Of a DNA stretch of 64,000 nt, positions 37,709 to 47,289 are shown piece after piece. The DNA is from an uncultured Dysgonomonas sp. GTDB lineage: Bacteria; Bacteroidota; Bacteroidia; Bacteroidales; Dysgonomonadaceae. The stretch spans positions 33,410 to 97,409 of the forward strand of contig CALYPL010000007.1 in assembly GCA_945273835.1 (NCBI GenBank), written 5' to 3'. The notes below the pieces were generated by a model. It saw only the letters and a program-made list of their open reading frames with translations, was not told the origin of the DNA and searched no databases. How positions within the stretch are numbered: the stretch's first letter is position 1; every line of letters begins with the position of its first letter. Made by a program: the position numbers and the translations under genes.

Positions 37709-38209
37709 TTAATCAATGCGGTAAATATTATACTTACCATTATAAGGCATCTCAGGGTTAATCTTATAGCGTTTCAGATTTAATTTTCTGTTTTTGGCAG
37801 GACCATCGGTTGCATTACCAAAACCATACGTCAAATCGAATACAGAGTTGCAGAGAGAACATCGGGCTTCTAATCCTTTCGGAATAATCTTCACATCTTT
37901 ACGACATTCATTAGGACAACATAGATCGAAAGCATAAAGCACGGGATTTCCTGTGCGGGAATCTAATTCAACTCCTGACACAACTAATAATCCGGCAAAG
38001 CCGACTTGCTGATTGGCTATGGTCACATTGTCTCCTGTAAACACTTTCGTGGTGGCGGGATTTTTCAGACTATTATCCACACTTTCCAGATTGATCGTGA
38101 AACGAACTGCTGCCCATGGTATATCGTTATGTTCTTCTTCACTTCCACACGCCGTAACGCAAAAGGCTATAATGATTAAGCTTATAACAGACAGAATATT
38201 TTTTTTCAT
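37709..38209 (-). CDS. Rieske-like lipoprotein with cysteine in place of histidine ligands
   Basis: A 166-residue lipoprotein (lipobox VTAC, Cys21). The second half looks like a Rieske-type beta domain: a paired ligand region at Cys97-Cys98-x3-Cys102 and a second loop at Cys117-x2-Cys120 (CSLC), followed by FDLTYGFG and a Gly/Pro-rich turn. A true Rieske cluster needs CxH and CxxH. Here both histidines are missing and cysteines stand in, which would suit a rubredoxin-like iron, zinc or disulfide site. It is downstream of queG in the same direction, 46 bases away. A role is not established. Confidence 0.75.
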   Translation of the reverse strand: MKKNILSVISLIIIAFCVTACGSEEEHNDIPWAAVRFTINLESVDNSLKNPATTKVFTGDNVTIANQQVGFAGLLVVSGVELDSRTGNPVLYAFDLCCPNECRKDVKIIPKGLEARCSLCNSVFDLTYGFGNATDGPAKNRKLNLKRYKINPEMPYNGKYNIYRID

Positions 38210-38255
38210 TCTTTTAATTGCATTATACTTTTAAAACGCGAAGCCGATAATAATA

Positions 38256-39179
38256 TTATTTCTTTTTTGTCAATGCTGCTATATTTCGTTTAAGCCCTGC
38301 GTATTTAGCCCTTTTCATCGCCGAACTTTTAAATATGACCCGATATTCTTCCTCAGTCATATTCGTTAGCGAATCATAAGTTAATCCCAACAAAGCATCC
38401 GATGGAGTAAACTCTTCTGTCTGATTAGGTTTCGCAAATCTGGTCCAAGGGCAAACCTGCTGGCAAATGTCGCATCCGTAGAAACAATCTCCGAGACTGG
38501 ATATTATTTCTTCATCAATCGCACCTTTATTTTCAATCGTCTGATAAGATATACAACGGTTTGAGTTTATGACACGTGGTGCAACTATCGCCTGTGTAGG
38601 ACAAGCGTCCATACAACGTGTACATCTTCCGCACGACGTAGAAAGAGGGCTATCATATTCTAATTCTTTGTTAATAATAATTTCTCCGAGAAAAAAGAAT
38701 GAACCTTTACCCGGTATGATCAGCATCGAGTTTTTTCCGATAAATCCGATCCCGCATTTTGTCGCCCAATATCGCTCAAGCACAGGCGCAGTATCGCAAA
38801 ACACACGCCCCGCAATATCTCCGTCAAGCGATCGCATATATTCAAGTAAAGCGTTTAATTTGGCTTTCATCACATCGTGATAATCTTTGCCGTAAGCATA
38901 ATATGCTATCTGTGGAGCTTCTTGAGGTTGCTTACTATGCGGATAGTAATTTAAAGCAACAGATAGTATCGTCTTAGCGTTATCCACCAATAACTCTGGC
39001 GAAAAACGTTTTTCCCGATAATTCTCCATATATCCCATCCGGGCATGGTAAGATTTTTTCAGCCAATCGTCAAAACCCGAAGCGACCTCATAGTCTACAG
39101 TTTCGGCACGACAAAAACCACATGCATCGAAACCCAATTGTGCGGCATACTCCTTTATCTTTTTTGTCAGCAAGTGCAT
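38256..39179 (-). CDS. queG: Epoxyqueuosine reductase QueG
   Basis: The last step of queuosine synthesis: reduction of epoxyqueuosine in tRNA with a cobalamin and two [4Fe-4S] clusters. At 307 residues the length fits. DACGFCRAE lies near the start, the active-site region KCGIGFIGKNSM near residue 135, and two cluster motifs follow: CGRCTRCMDACPT and CDICQQVCPW. It sits between a HAD phosphatase (9 bases upstream) and the Rieske-like lipoprotein, probably one transcript. queA is about 3 kb away in the same window. Confidence 0.96.
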   Translation of the reverse strand: MHLLTKKIKEYAAQLGFDACGFCRAETVDYEVASGFDDWLKKSYHARMGYMENYREKRFSPELLVDNAKTILSVALNYYPHSKQPQEAPQIAYYAYGKDYHDVMKAKLNALLEYMRSLDGDIAGRVFCDTAPVLERYWATKCGIGFIGKNSMLIIPGKGSFFFLGEIIINKELEYDSPLSTSCGRCTRCMDACPTQAIVAPRVINSNRCISYQTIENKGAIDEEIISSLGDCFYGCDICQQVCPWTRFAKPNQTEEFTPSDALLGLTYDSLTNMTEEEYRVIFKSSAMKRAKYAGLKRNIAALTKKK

Positions 39180-39188
39180 GCGTTTATA

Positions 39189-39845
39189 TTACAGAAACAG
39201 ATTGCGGTCAACCTCATCGAAATTTTTTATTTTCTGGCATGAAGACCAATCGCTATAATCATCGTCATTGGAATCAACAACAATAATACGCCCCACACGA
39301 GCGTTACGAGCCGCTAACAATCCCATGTTAGCATCTTCAAAAACGATGGTTTCATGAGGATTACAGCCAATCTTAGCCATTGCCAGCTGATAAATCTGCG
39401 GATCAGGCTTTCCTTTTATTTCTCCGTTGTTATAAATTATTTTGTCATAAGCAAACCATTGAGAAATAGGCAGATGCTTGAAATAAAAATCAAGATTTTC
39501 ACGTCCCGATGCCGTAGCAATGGTAAAGGGAATATGATTTTCTTTCAGAAAGCGGAAAAAACTTATTGCGCCGGGTGCCATCTGCATATCCGTCAGTAGG
39601 CACAATTGTTGGTATATACCTTCTTTTTCGGCAATATAATTATCTATCTGTCTCTGATTAATATCAGGGAAAAGAGTCAGAAATATATCTTTATTGTTTT
39701 TTCCGTGTACGCTCCGAAACATTTCTTCTTCGCTAAGGCTCATATTATGCCTTGCCAGAAAAACGTCCCATGCTTTGTTATGCAACTTGGTGTCCCAAAA
39801 CAATGTTCCGTTGAAATCAAAAACCACACCTCTAAATTTCATCAC
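39189..39845 (-). CDS. HAD-family hydrolase, beta-phosphoglucomutase-like
   Basis: A 218-residue haloacid-dehalogenase-type phosphatase. Motif I is FDFNGTLFWDT (Asp10 nucleophile). Motif II is TIATASGR (Thr/Ser), the Lys is in GKPDPQIY, and the acidic motif IV is VFEDANMG. The cap region is helical, as in subfamily IA. The residue two after the nucleophile is Asn rather than the usual Asp acid/base. The substrate is unknown. It lies 9 bases before queG and probably leads that operon. Confidence 0.9.
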   Translation of the reverse strand: MMKFRGVVFDFNGTLFWDTKLHNKAWDVFLARHNMSLSEEEMFRSVHGKNNKDIFLTLFPDINQRQIDNYIAEKEGIYQQLCLLTDMQMAPGAISFFRFLKENHIPFTIATASGRENLDFYFKHLPISQWFAYDKIIYNNGEIKGKPDPQIYQLAMAKIGCNPHETIVFEDANMGLLAARNARVGRIIVVDSNDDDYSDWSSCQKIKNFDEVDRNLFL

Positions 39846-39869
39846 TTCCTTAGTTTTATTTAGCTACAT

Positions 39870-39877
39870 CAAAGATA
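39870..39877 (-). promoter_or_regulatory. -7 promoter element of HAD-queG-lipoprotein
   Basis: On the minus strand this reads TATCTTTG, 24 bases before the HAD start. Confidence 0.65.
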
Positions 39878-39897
39878 GCAAAGTTAAAGAGGAATAT

Positions 39898-39905
39898 TAT
39901 CTTTG
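39898..39905 (+). promoter_or_regulatory. -7 promoter element of thiL
   Basis: TATCTTTG lies 18 bases before ATG 39924. It overlaps the TTG at 39903, ruling that codon out as the start. The paired HAD promoter lies about 20 bases away on the other strand. Confidence 0.65.
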
Positions 39906-39923
39906 TATGAAAAGAAAACCGCA

Positions 39924-40958
39924 ATGAGACGAACTGAGATTGATACATTGGGCGAATTCGGACTTATCAAAGCCCTGACTAAAGATATTAAACTGATAAA
40001 TGGCAGTACCTCAAAAGGCGTTGGCGATGATGCCGCCGTGCTGAATTATGGCAAAAAACAAACGCTTGTTACCACGGATTTACTGTTAGAAGGTATACAT
40101 TTCGATTTGATGTATGTTCCTTTGAAGCACTTAGGCTATAAATCGGCTGTAGTCAATTTCTCCGATATTTACGCTATGAATGGACAACCCAAGCAGATAA
40201 CCGTTTCGTTGGGAATTTCTAAACGTTTCTCGGTTGAAGATATTCAAGCCTTCTATGACGGGGTTTATCTGGCTTGTGAAGTGTATGGCGTTGATGTGGT
40301 CGGAGGCGATACTTCTGCTTCACTCACAGGTTTGACTGTGAGCATCACCTGCATCGGTGAGTGTGATAAAGATAAGATTGTTTACAGAAGTGGTGCTAAA
40401 GAAAATGATCTTATTTGTGTTTCGGGCGATTTAGGTGCGGCCTACATGGGCTTGCAATTACTGGAACGCGAAAAAGCCATTTATGATGGAAAAGATGATT
40501 TCAACCCCGATTTTTCGGGTAAAGAATATCTGTTGGAGCGTCAACTAAAACCTGAAGCCCGCAAGGATATCATAGCCCTATTAGCAGAAAAAGGCATAGT
40601 TCCTTCTTCAATGATTGATGTCTCGGATGGTCTGTCGTCCGATATAAAACATATTTGCGATCAGAGCAAAGTAGGATGCCGCATTTTTGAAGAACGTTTA
40701 CCGATTGATTACCAGACTGCCATGATGGCTGAACAATTCAACATGAATGTAACAACTGTGGCATTGAATGGCGGTGAAGATTATGAGCTTCTTTTCACAG
40801 TTCCTCTTCATTTGCATGACAAGGTATCACAGATCAAAGGCGTACATATTGTCGGACATATCACGAAGGAAGAGTACGGTCAGGTACTGGAAGCCCGCGA
40901 CGGTAGTGAGCTACAACTTAAAGCACAAGGTTGGAACTCCCTTGAAGAGAAAAAATAA
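39924..40958 (+). CDS. thiL: Thiamine-phosphate kinase
   Basis: Phosphorylates thiamine monophosphate to the active cofactor thiamine diphosphate. From ATG 39924 the protein has 344 residues and starts MRRTEIDTLGEFGLIKAL. It belongs to the PurM-like ATPase superfamily, shown by KGVGDDAAVL (Mg-ATP loop), the VVGGDTSAS region and ISMIDVSDGLSSD-like sequence (SSMIDVSDGLSSDI). No TPP riboswitch is seen and no other thiamine gene is in the window. A longer frame from TTG 39903 is excluded by the promoter. Confidence 0.95.
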   Translation: MRRTEIDTLGEFGLIKALTKDIKLINGSTSKGVGDDAAVLNYGKKQTLVTTDLLLEGIHFDLMYVPLKHLGYKSAVVNFSDIYAMNGQPKQITVSLGISKRFSVEDIQAFYDGVYLACEVYGVDVVGGDTSASLTGLTVSITCIGECDKDKIVYRSGAKENDLICVSGDLGAAYMGLQLLEREKAIYDGKDDFNPDFSGKEYLLERQLKPEARKDIIALLAEKGIVPSSMIDVSDGLSSDIKHICDQSKVGCRIFEERLPIDYQTAMMAEQFNMNVTTVALNGGEDYELLFTVPLHLHDKVSQIKGVHIVGHITKEEYGQVLEARDGSELQLKAQGWNSLEEKK

Positions 40959-40981
40959 ACTATTCATAATCAATTTAACTA

Positions 40982-41011
40982 CCTGAATTGTTTTTTATTA
41001 AACAATTCAGG
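40982..41011. terminator. Hairpin after thiL, possible terminator
   Basis: A 12-bp perfect stem (40982-40993 with 41000-41011) closes on a 6-base T/A loop, followed by GCAGTAATTTTTC. It could end thiL on the plus strand and the long operon on the minus strand. It resembles a hairpin at 63292-63324. Confidence 0.7.
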
Positions 41012-41176
41012 CAGTAATTTTTCTAAGCCGTTTAGACTCTTGGCTTAATTCCCTCTCCTGAAGGTATGGCTTTGATGGGGTTTTGATGCAGTATCATATT
41101 CATACATTTTGTACAACTCGGGATATAAGTTACAAGAGCTTCATTCAGTTTGACTTATCAAGAAGTATTTTATTTG

Positions 41177-42736
41177 CTACTTCTTCCAGATATTTTCCAT
41201 ATCCTCCAATGTTTTGCCTTTAGTCTCCGGGATACGTTTCCAGACAAATAAGGCTGCCAATACAGCCAATACGCCATATACCCAATAGGCGAAGCCATGA
41301 TTGAATGCGGTTACTAATGCTTCGTTTTTATCCATTATAGGAAACGTCCACGATATGACAAAGTTAGATACCCATTGTGCCGCCACTGCTATTGACATTA
41401 CGACTGAACGAACGGAGTTCGGAAATATTTCGGCTAACATAACCCAACATACAGGTCCCCAAGACATCGCAAATCCGGCTGTGTATGTCAACATGCAGGT
41501 AAGTTTCAGACCACCCGGCAAATTGGCTGAAAAGGACGAACCAAGAAGCAACATTGACACCGCCATAACCAGTGCGCCGATTATCAACAAAGGTTTACGC
41601 CCGAATTTATCGACCGTTGCGATTGCCAACGCCGTAAATGAAAGATTGACGATACCTACAATTATTGTTTGCATCAATGCCGAATCTGTTCCCGATCCCA
41701 TACTCTTGAAAATTTCAGGGGCATAATACAATACAACATTAATCCCGACAAACTGCTGAAAGGCTGACAGCAAAACCCCTGTGATGATGATAACAAATCC
41801 GTATGATTTAATCGGCACATAAAGAGCAAGTATAAAACTGATGATCATTGCCATTTCTAATGCACTGGAAACGTTAAACACATATAACAGAAATGCTGTT
41901 ATCGCAAAAAGTATGAACCATGTGAACATGAAACGGATATAGGGTTTCATGGACGTTTGCACTTCATTCTGAAAACTGGTCTCAATATCTTTCAATTCTT
42001 GTTTAGCGGCTACTGTACCAACTAACCTTGTCAATATCGTTTCGGCTTTTTGAGTTCGTCCTTTCATAATCAGCCAACGCGGAGTTTCGGGCGCAAAGAA
42101 CAACAATACGAAAAATAAACCCGATGGTATTGCCAGAGAGGCGAACATCCAACGCCAGCCTGTCTGATGTAACCATTCCGTATCGCCTTGTTGCGCAATA
42201 AAATAATTTACAAAATACACAACCAACATTCCGAATATAATGGCAAATTGATTAAGCGCAACAAGACTGCCCCGTTTCTGAGGGGGTGCTATTTCAGCAA
42301 TATACATCGGTGACACCATTGAGGCTATACCCACTCCTATTCCTCCGAGTATTCGATAAAAAACAAAATGGTTGACAAACGTATGATCGGTTGAATCGGG
42401 AAGATGGAAACCAATTTCCGGCCAGGCCGACCCGATAGCCGCCAAGAAAAACAGGATTGCAGAGATAAACAGGGCATTACGTCGACCAAGCTGTTGACTG
42501 AGCCATCCTCCGATGGCTGCTCCTAATATACATCCTATAAGGGCGCTGCTGACAACAAAACCTTCCATCGCGTTGGCTTCATTCATCGGTAGTCCCATCG
42601 GTTCAATAAAAAAATGTCGAAGCGATTCAACAGTACCGGATATTACCGCAGTATCGTAACCGAACAGTAGTCCGCCAAGTGTCGCTATTATCGTGATTCC
42701 GATAACGTATGTCTTGCTTGCTTGTTTGTTTTCCAT
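41177..42736 (-). CDS. Sugar porter MFS transporter, XylE-like
   Basis: A 519-residue inner-membrane sugar:proton symporter with 12 predicted helices. Sugar-porter signatures: GLLFGYDTAVISG near residue 18, GRRNALF, PETPRWLI, GINVVLYYAPEIFK, DKFGRKPLL and the final PETKGKTLEDME. Adjacent xylA and xylB make D-xylose the likely substrate. It is the last gene of the nine-gene pectin/xylose operon, 69 bases after xylA. Confidence 0.9.
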   Translation of the reverse strand: MENKQASKTYVIGITIIATLGGLLFGYDTAVISGTVESLRHFFIEPMGLPMNEANAMEGFVVSSALIGCILGAAIGGWLSQQLGRRNALFISAILFFLAAIGSAWPEIGFHLPDSTDHTFVNHFVFYRILGGIGVGIASMVSPMYIAEIAPPQKRGSLVALNQFAIIFGMLVVYFVNYFIAQQGDTEWLHQTGWRWMFASLAIPSGLFFVLLFFAPETPRWLIMKGRTQKAETILTRLVGTVAAKQELKDIETSFQNEVQTSMKPYIRFMFTWFILFAITAFLLYVFNVSSALEMAMIISFILALYVPIKSYGFVIIITGVLLSAFQQFVGINVVLYYAPEIFKSMGSGTDSALMQTIIVGIVNLSFTALAIATVDKFGRKPLLIIGALVMAVSMLLLGSSFSANLPGGLKLTCMLTYTAGFAMSWGPVCWVMLAEIFPNSVRSVVMSIAVAAQWVSNFVISWTFPIMDKNEALVTAFNHGFAYWVYGVLAVLAALFVWKRIPETKGKTLEDMENIWKK

Positions 42737-42805
42737 ATTGGTATCGTGTGTTTTTCTTGATAATCACAGGCAGAGACTTCGAGCCTCTGCCTGCTGGCTA
42801 TCTGT

Positions 42806-44125
42806 TTATTTGGTGTACATATTGACAATTGCTTCATAAAGCTCTTGCTTTCCGCTTGTTTGTTTAGGTTCGCCATTTTGTTTAGCATAGGTAACAAGGT
42901 CTTCGAGTTTGAGTTTGCCGTTTTCAAATTCTTTTCCTTTACCTGCATCGAACGATGAATATCGCTCTTTCAACATTTTGCTTATGGGTGATTCTTTGAG
43001 CAACAAAGCCGCATTTTCGAGCGCACGCGCCATAACATCCATACCTGCAATATGAGCGATAAATATATCTTCAAGATCGGTTGAGTTGCGCCGTGTTTTT
43101 GCATCGAAATTTGTTCCGCCATTGCCAAGACCTCCGTTCCGAATAATCTGAATATACGCCTGCACCAACTCATACTGATCTATTGGAAACTGGTCTGTGT
43201 CCCAACCGTTCTGATAGTCTCCACGATTAGCGTCAATTGAGCCTAACAGTCCGGCATCCACGGCACAAGCTAATTCATGTTCAAATGTATGCCCTGCCAA
43301 TATAGCATGATTAACTTCAATATTAATTTTGAAATCTTTGTCAAGGTTATAATGTCGTAGGAAACCGATAACTGTTTCAACATCATAATCATATTGATGC
43401 TTAGTCGGTTCCATCGGCTTAGGCTCTATCAGGAACGTACCTTTAAATCCTTTGGAGCGGGCATAATCACGAGCCAACATCAGCATCTGTGCCAAATGGT
43501 CTTTTTCTCGCTTCTGATCTGTATTCAAGATTGACATATAACCTTCTCGACCTCCCCAAAACACATAATTCTGACCTCCTAATTCAATAGTTGCGTCTAT
43601 TGCGTTTTTTATCTGTACGGCCGCACGAGCCACAACATCAAAATCGGGATTGGTGGCTGCTCCATTCATATAGCGTTTATGACCGAAAACGTTTGCTGTT
43701 CCCCAAAGCAATTTGATACCTGTATCGGCTTGTTTTTGTTTGGCATATGCCACAATAGCTTTCAGATTATTCTCATATTCTTCAATTGTTTCAGCTTCGT
43801 CTATGAGATCGACATCATGAAAACAATAATATTCGATACCGATTTTTTGCATAAACTCAAAACCTGCATCCATCTTTGCTTTTGCTCTGTCAAGTGGCGT
43901 GGCATCCTGATTCCATGGAAAAGTTTTTGTTCCGGGTCCAAACTGATCGCTTCCTTCGGCACATAGTGTATGCCACCACGCCATTGCGAATTTCAGCCAA
44001 TCTTTCATTTTTTTGCCGTTAATTTCTTTTTCGGGATCATAGTAATGAAATGCCATCGGATTTTTGCTGTCTTTTCCTTCAAATTTGATTTTTTCGATTC
44101 CGGGGAAATACTCTTTTGTTGCCAT
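42806..44125 (-). CDS. xylA: Xylose isomerase
   Basis: Converts D-xylose to D-xylulose in the cytosol, a metal-dependent TIM barrel of 439 residues, the class II length. Visible motifs include [26 protein letters not shown], the metal/substrate region [14 protein letters not shown] and SIDANRGD. It lies between xylB (upstream) and the sugar porter in the operon. The product is passed to XylB. Confidence 0.97.
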   Translation of the reverse strand: MATKEYFPGIEKIKFEGKDSKNPMAFHYYDPEKEINGKKMKDWLKFAMAWWHTLCAEGSDQFGPGTKTFPWNQDATPLDRAKAKMDAGFEFMQKIGIEYYCFHDVDLIDEAETIEEYENNLKAIVAYAKQKQADTGIKLLWGTANVFGHKRYMNGAATNPDFDVVARAAVQIKNAIDATIELGGQNYVFWGGREGYMSILNTDQKREKDHLAQMLMLARDYARSKGFKGTFLIEPKPMEPTKHQYDYDVETVIGFLRHYNLDKDFKINIEVNHAILAGHTFEHELACAVDAGLLGSIDANRGDYQNGWDTDQFPIDQYELVQAYIQIIRNGGLGNGGTNFDAKTRRNSTDLEDIFIAHIAGMDVMARALENAALLLKESPISKMLKERYSSFDAGKGKEFENGKLKLEDLVTYAKQNGEPKQTSGKQELYEAIVNMYTK

Positions 44126-44163
44126 AATTTTTTATATTTTAAGATTATATTTTTGTGTATAAA

Positions 44164-45639
44164 TTAATTTATCAGTGCTTTCCATCGTTGGTATGCTTCC
44201 TCATATTGCGATACTTTTTGAGATTCAGGTTCAACAACCAAGAGTTTTTTCAATGAAGCAAACGCTTCATCGTTCGAAGCATAGATACCTGCTCCAATAC
44301 CTGCTCCTTTTGCGGCTCCGACCGAACCATCGGTATTAAACAGCTCTATCAAAGAACCGCTTATACTCGCAAGTGTCTGACTGAATATCGGGCTGAGATA
44401 CATATTTGCATAGCCGGCTCGAATGAGATGAATATCCATTCCCAAGTCTTTCATAATTTCCATGCCGTAATGGTAAGAAAAGACAATGCCTTCTTGTGCC
44501 GCCCGAAGCAAATCCTTGTTATTATGTACATTGAAGTTTATGCCATGTATGGAACAGTTTGGTTCTTTGTTTTCGAGCACTCGTTCCGCTCCATTTCCGA
44601 AAGGGACAATCGTAACTCCTTTAGCACCGATCGGGGATTGTGACGCAAGTTTATTCATATCGTCATATGACAATCCTTGCAAAGCCAGATTGTGTTTCAG
44701 CCATGAATAAAGAATGCCTGTTCCGTTTATGCAAAGCAATACTCCCAAACGTGTCAGTTCTTTGGTATAGTTGACATGAGCAAATGTGTTTACTCTCGAT
44801 TTTGTGTCGTACTCGACTTTTCCCGATACTCCGTAAACTACTCCGGAAGTACCAGCTGTCGAGGCTATTTCTCCGGGATTAAATACATTAAGAGACAGTG
44901 CATTATTGGGTTGATCTCCGGCTCGATATGTGATAGGCGTACCTTGTTTTAGTCCAAGCTCTTTTGCCGCTGTGGCTGAAACTGCTCCTTGCAAACCAAA
45001 TATCGGTTTCTGTTCGGGTATAAAACTTTTGGGAATACCGAAATACTGCAAAATATCTTCCGATATCGTCTGAGTTTTGAAGTCCCAAAATATACCTTCA
45101 GATAAGCCTTCGATGGTCGTAACCACTTCTCCTGAAAGTTTCATGGCGATATAATCGCCAGGTAGCATCAGTTTATCTATTTTTTCATAGACTGATGGTT
45201 CGTTTTCTTTTACCCAAGCTAATTTGGACGCTGTAAAGTTTCCGGGCGAGTTAAGCAGATGAGACAAACATCTTTCCTTACCGATGGCATTCATTGCCTT
45301 TTCACCGTAGGGTATAGCACGACTGTCGCACCAAATGATAGATGGTCGCAATACATTTTGCTCTTTGTCTACTAAGACTAATCCGTGCATCTGCCATGTA
45401 ATGCCAATTGCTTTTATATCTTCCGCCCTGACTTTGGACTGTGACATCACCGACTGATGTGCCATTTTTAGATTTGCCCACCAAACGGACGGATCTTGTT
45501 CTGCCCAACCCGGTTTTAAGGCTATGATCTCCATTTCTTTTTTAGGATAGAAGTCCGAAGCTACTGTTTCGCCACTGTCGACATTCACAAGCGAAACTTT
45601 CACCGAAGAGCTTCCAATATCGTATCCGAGTAAATACAT
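44164..45639 (-). CDS. xylB: Xylulokinase
   Basis: A FGGY-family kinase, 491 residues, that phosphorylates D-xylulose to xylulose 5-phosphate for the pentose phosphate pathway. The ATPase-fold phosphate loop is GYDIGSSSVKVS at the start. The substrate region is TWQMHGLVLVD with IIWCDSRA. The catalytic-Asp region is RAGDQPNNAL, and the adenosine motif AGTSGVVYG follows. It sits 38 bases before xylA and 57 bases after the hexuronate transporter. Confidence 0.96.
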   Translation of the reverse strand: MYLLGYDIGSSSVKVSLVNVDSGETVASDFYPKKEMEIIALKPGWAEQDPSVWWANLKMAHQSVMSQSKVRAEDIKAIGITWQMHGLVLVDKEQNVLRPSIIWCDSRAIPYGEKAMNAIGKERCLSHLLNSPGNFTASKLAWVKENEPSVYEKIDKLMLPGDYIAMKLSGEVVTTIEGLSEGIFWDFKTQTISEDILQYFGIPKSFIPEQKPIFGLQGAVSATAAKELGLKQGTPITYRAGDQPNNALSLNVFNPGEIASTAGTSGVVYGVSGKVEYDTKSRVNTFAHVNYTKELTRLGVLLCINGTGILYSWLKHNLALQGLSYDDMNKLASQSPIGAKGVTIVPFGNGAERVLENKEPNCSIHGINFNVHNNKDLLRAAQEGIVFSYHYGMEIMKDLGMDIHLIRAGYANMYLSPIFSQTLASISGSLIELFNTDGSVGAAKGAGIGAGIYASNDEAFASLKKLLVVEPESQKVSQYEEAYQRWKALIN

Positions 45640-45696
45640 ATTAATTTGATTTATATTGTCGTATTCTTTTTGATTTTACTATTTCCAAAGGCGATT

Positions 45697-47268
45697 TTAA
45701 AGGTCTGTGATAGGCTTAAATTTAGGGACTAACATTTTCATTATCAACCATCCGATCAGGTATGCGACAGCACATATCGAAAAGATTATCATGTATCCTG
45801 TATCTATTCCGTTTACTACGGTCTCACCCGAATGCTTTAGCATCTTTAGAAAACCCTCGATATTTCCAACATTGTATTCTTTAAGAAACGCCGATGCGGT
45901 TTCGGGGTCTTGCAATTGCGGGTATTTATCAAGAAGTGCTTCTCCATTAACCGTACTCAGATTTTTCTGTGTATAATCGAATAAAGCCCCAGACCCTTTG
46001 TTTATGAAATATGAGCCTATTCCGCCTGACATCCCCCCTATTCCTGTGATGGTAGCTATGGCTTTTTGTGGAAACATATCGCCGACTGTTGAAAATATAT
46101 TTGCCGACCATGCCTGATGTGCAGCTCCTGCGATACCGATTATCACAACAGGAATCCAGTATGAAAAACTGCCTAACGGTTGCGCCAATAAGGCAAGCAA
46201 CGGGAAAAAAGCGAAGATAAGCATGGCTTTCATTCGTCCTGTATAAGGGTTCATCCCTTTCTTTTCCACAAAATAGGAAGGCAACCATCCTCCGATTATC
46301 GACAAAAGGGTTATGCTGTATAAGACAAATATTGCCAATCGTCCTTGTGCATCTGACGACTTGATTCCGTATACTGAACTAAGATAGGCAGGTGTCCAGA
46401 AAAGATAAAACCACCAAACGCCGTCCGTCATAAATTTACCGAATGCAAATGCCCATGTCTGCTTATAGTTGAATGCTTGTCTGAATGATATTTTACCTTT
46501 TTTTGAATTAGTAGCTGTGTTTTTATCACTTTCACCTATTCTGTCGGAATGGATATAATCGAGCTCCAATTTATTTACTTGCGGATTTGCTTCAGGCTTT
46601 TTATATACGAATACCCAAACTCCCATCCAGATAAAACCTAACAGACCTATAATCAGAAATGCCATTTCCCATCCCCAGTAATAGGCTATCACGGGTATTG
46701 TCATGGGGGCTATCAATGCTCCAACCGTTGCTCCGGCATTAAAGATACTTGTAGCATAGGCTCTGTCTTTTTTAGGGAAATATTCGGCTGTGGCTTTTAT
46801 TGCCGCCGGAAAGTTCCCGGCTTCGCCGACAGCCAATACAAGCCGCGCGAAGATGAAAAGCATAACGCTTACTGAAGCGACCTGAGATATGTCTCCGACA
46901 AGAGATATGGCTTCTTTAGCTGATTTGAAACCGACTAACCATTGACCTGCTGTTATTCCTGATGTGACAATTCCGCAGAAAGCGTGTAATACAGCTCCTA
47001 AAGACCATATTCCGATTGCCCACAGGTATCCTTTTTTTGTGTCCATCCAATCGACGAACCGTCCTGCAAAGAACATACTTACGGCGTAGAATATGGAAAA
47101 CCAACCCGTAATATTACCGTAGTCATTATTTGTCCAGTGAAACTCGGGCTGTATAAAGTCTTTCCACGTCAGCGACAATACTTGCCGGTCCATGTAATTG
47201 ATTGTCGTGGCAAAGAAAAGCATCACACAGATGAGCCATCTGTAATTTGTCATTTTCTGATTTTTCAT
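45697..47268 (-). CDS. MFS transporter, hexuronate (ExuT-like) type
   Basis: A 523-residue member of the anion:cation symporter family with 12 helices. The opening INYMDRQVLSLTWKDF and the loop 2-3 motif GRFVDWMDTKKGYLWAIG are typical of ExuT/hexuronate transporters. A longer loop (~residues 235-262) and an extra ~50-residue segment before the last helix are present. Context (GH28 and CE12 upstream, uxaCBA across the regulator) makes D-galacturonate the likely substrate. It would bring in the monomer released by the polygalacturonase. Confidence 0.88.
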   Translation of the reverse strand: MKNQKMTNYRWLICVMLFFATTINYMDRQVLSLTWKDFIQPEFHWTNNDYGNITGWFSIFYAVSMFFAGRFVDWMDTKKGYLWAIGIWSLGAVLHAFCGIVTSGITAGQWLVGFKSAKEAISLVGDISQVASVSVMLFIFARLVLAVGEAGNFPAAIKATAEYFPKKDRAYATSIFNAGATVGALIAPMTIPVIAYYWGWEMAFLIIGLLGFIWMGVWVFVYKKPEANPQVNKLELDYIHSDRIGESDKNTATNSKKGKISFRQAFNYKQTWAFAFGKFMTDGVWWFYLFWTPAYLSSVYGIKSSDAQGRLAIFVLYSITLLSIIGGWLPSYFVEKKGMNPYTGRMKAMLIFAFFPLLALLAQPLGSFSYWIPVVIIGIAGAAHQAWSANIFSTVGDMFPQKAIATITGIGGMSGGIGSYFINKGSGALFDYTQKNLSTVNGEALLDKYPQLQDPETASAFLKEYNVGNIEGFLKMLKHSGETVVNGIDTGYMIIFSICAVAYLIGWLIMKMLVPKFKPITDL

Positions 47269-47289
47269 GGAATTGTATTTTTAAGGTTA

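Noticed and set aside
39907..39927. Six-codon open frame whose TGA overlaps the thiL ATG
   Set aside because: It looks like a leader peptide but is too short to support without conservation or codon evidence.
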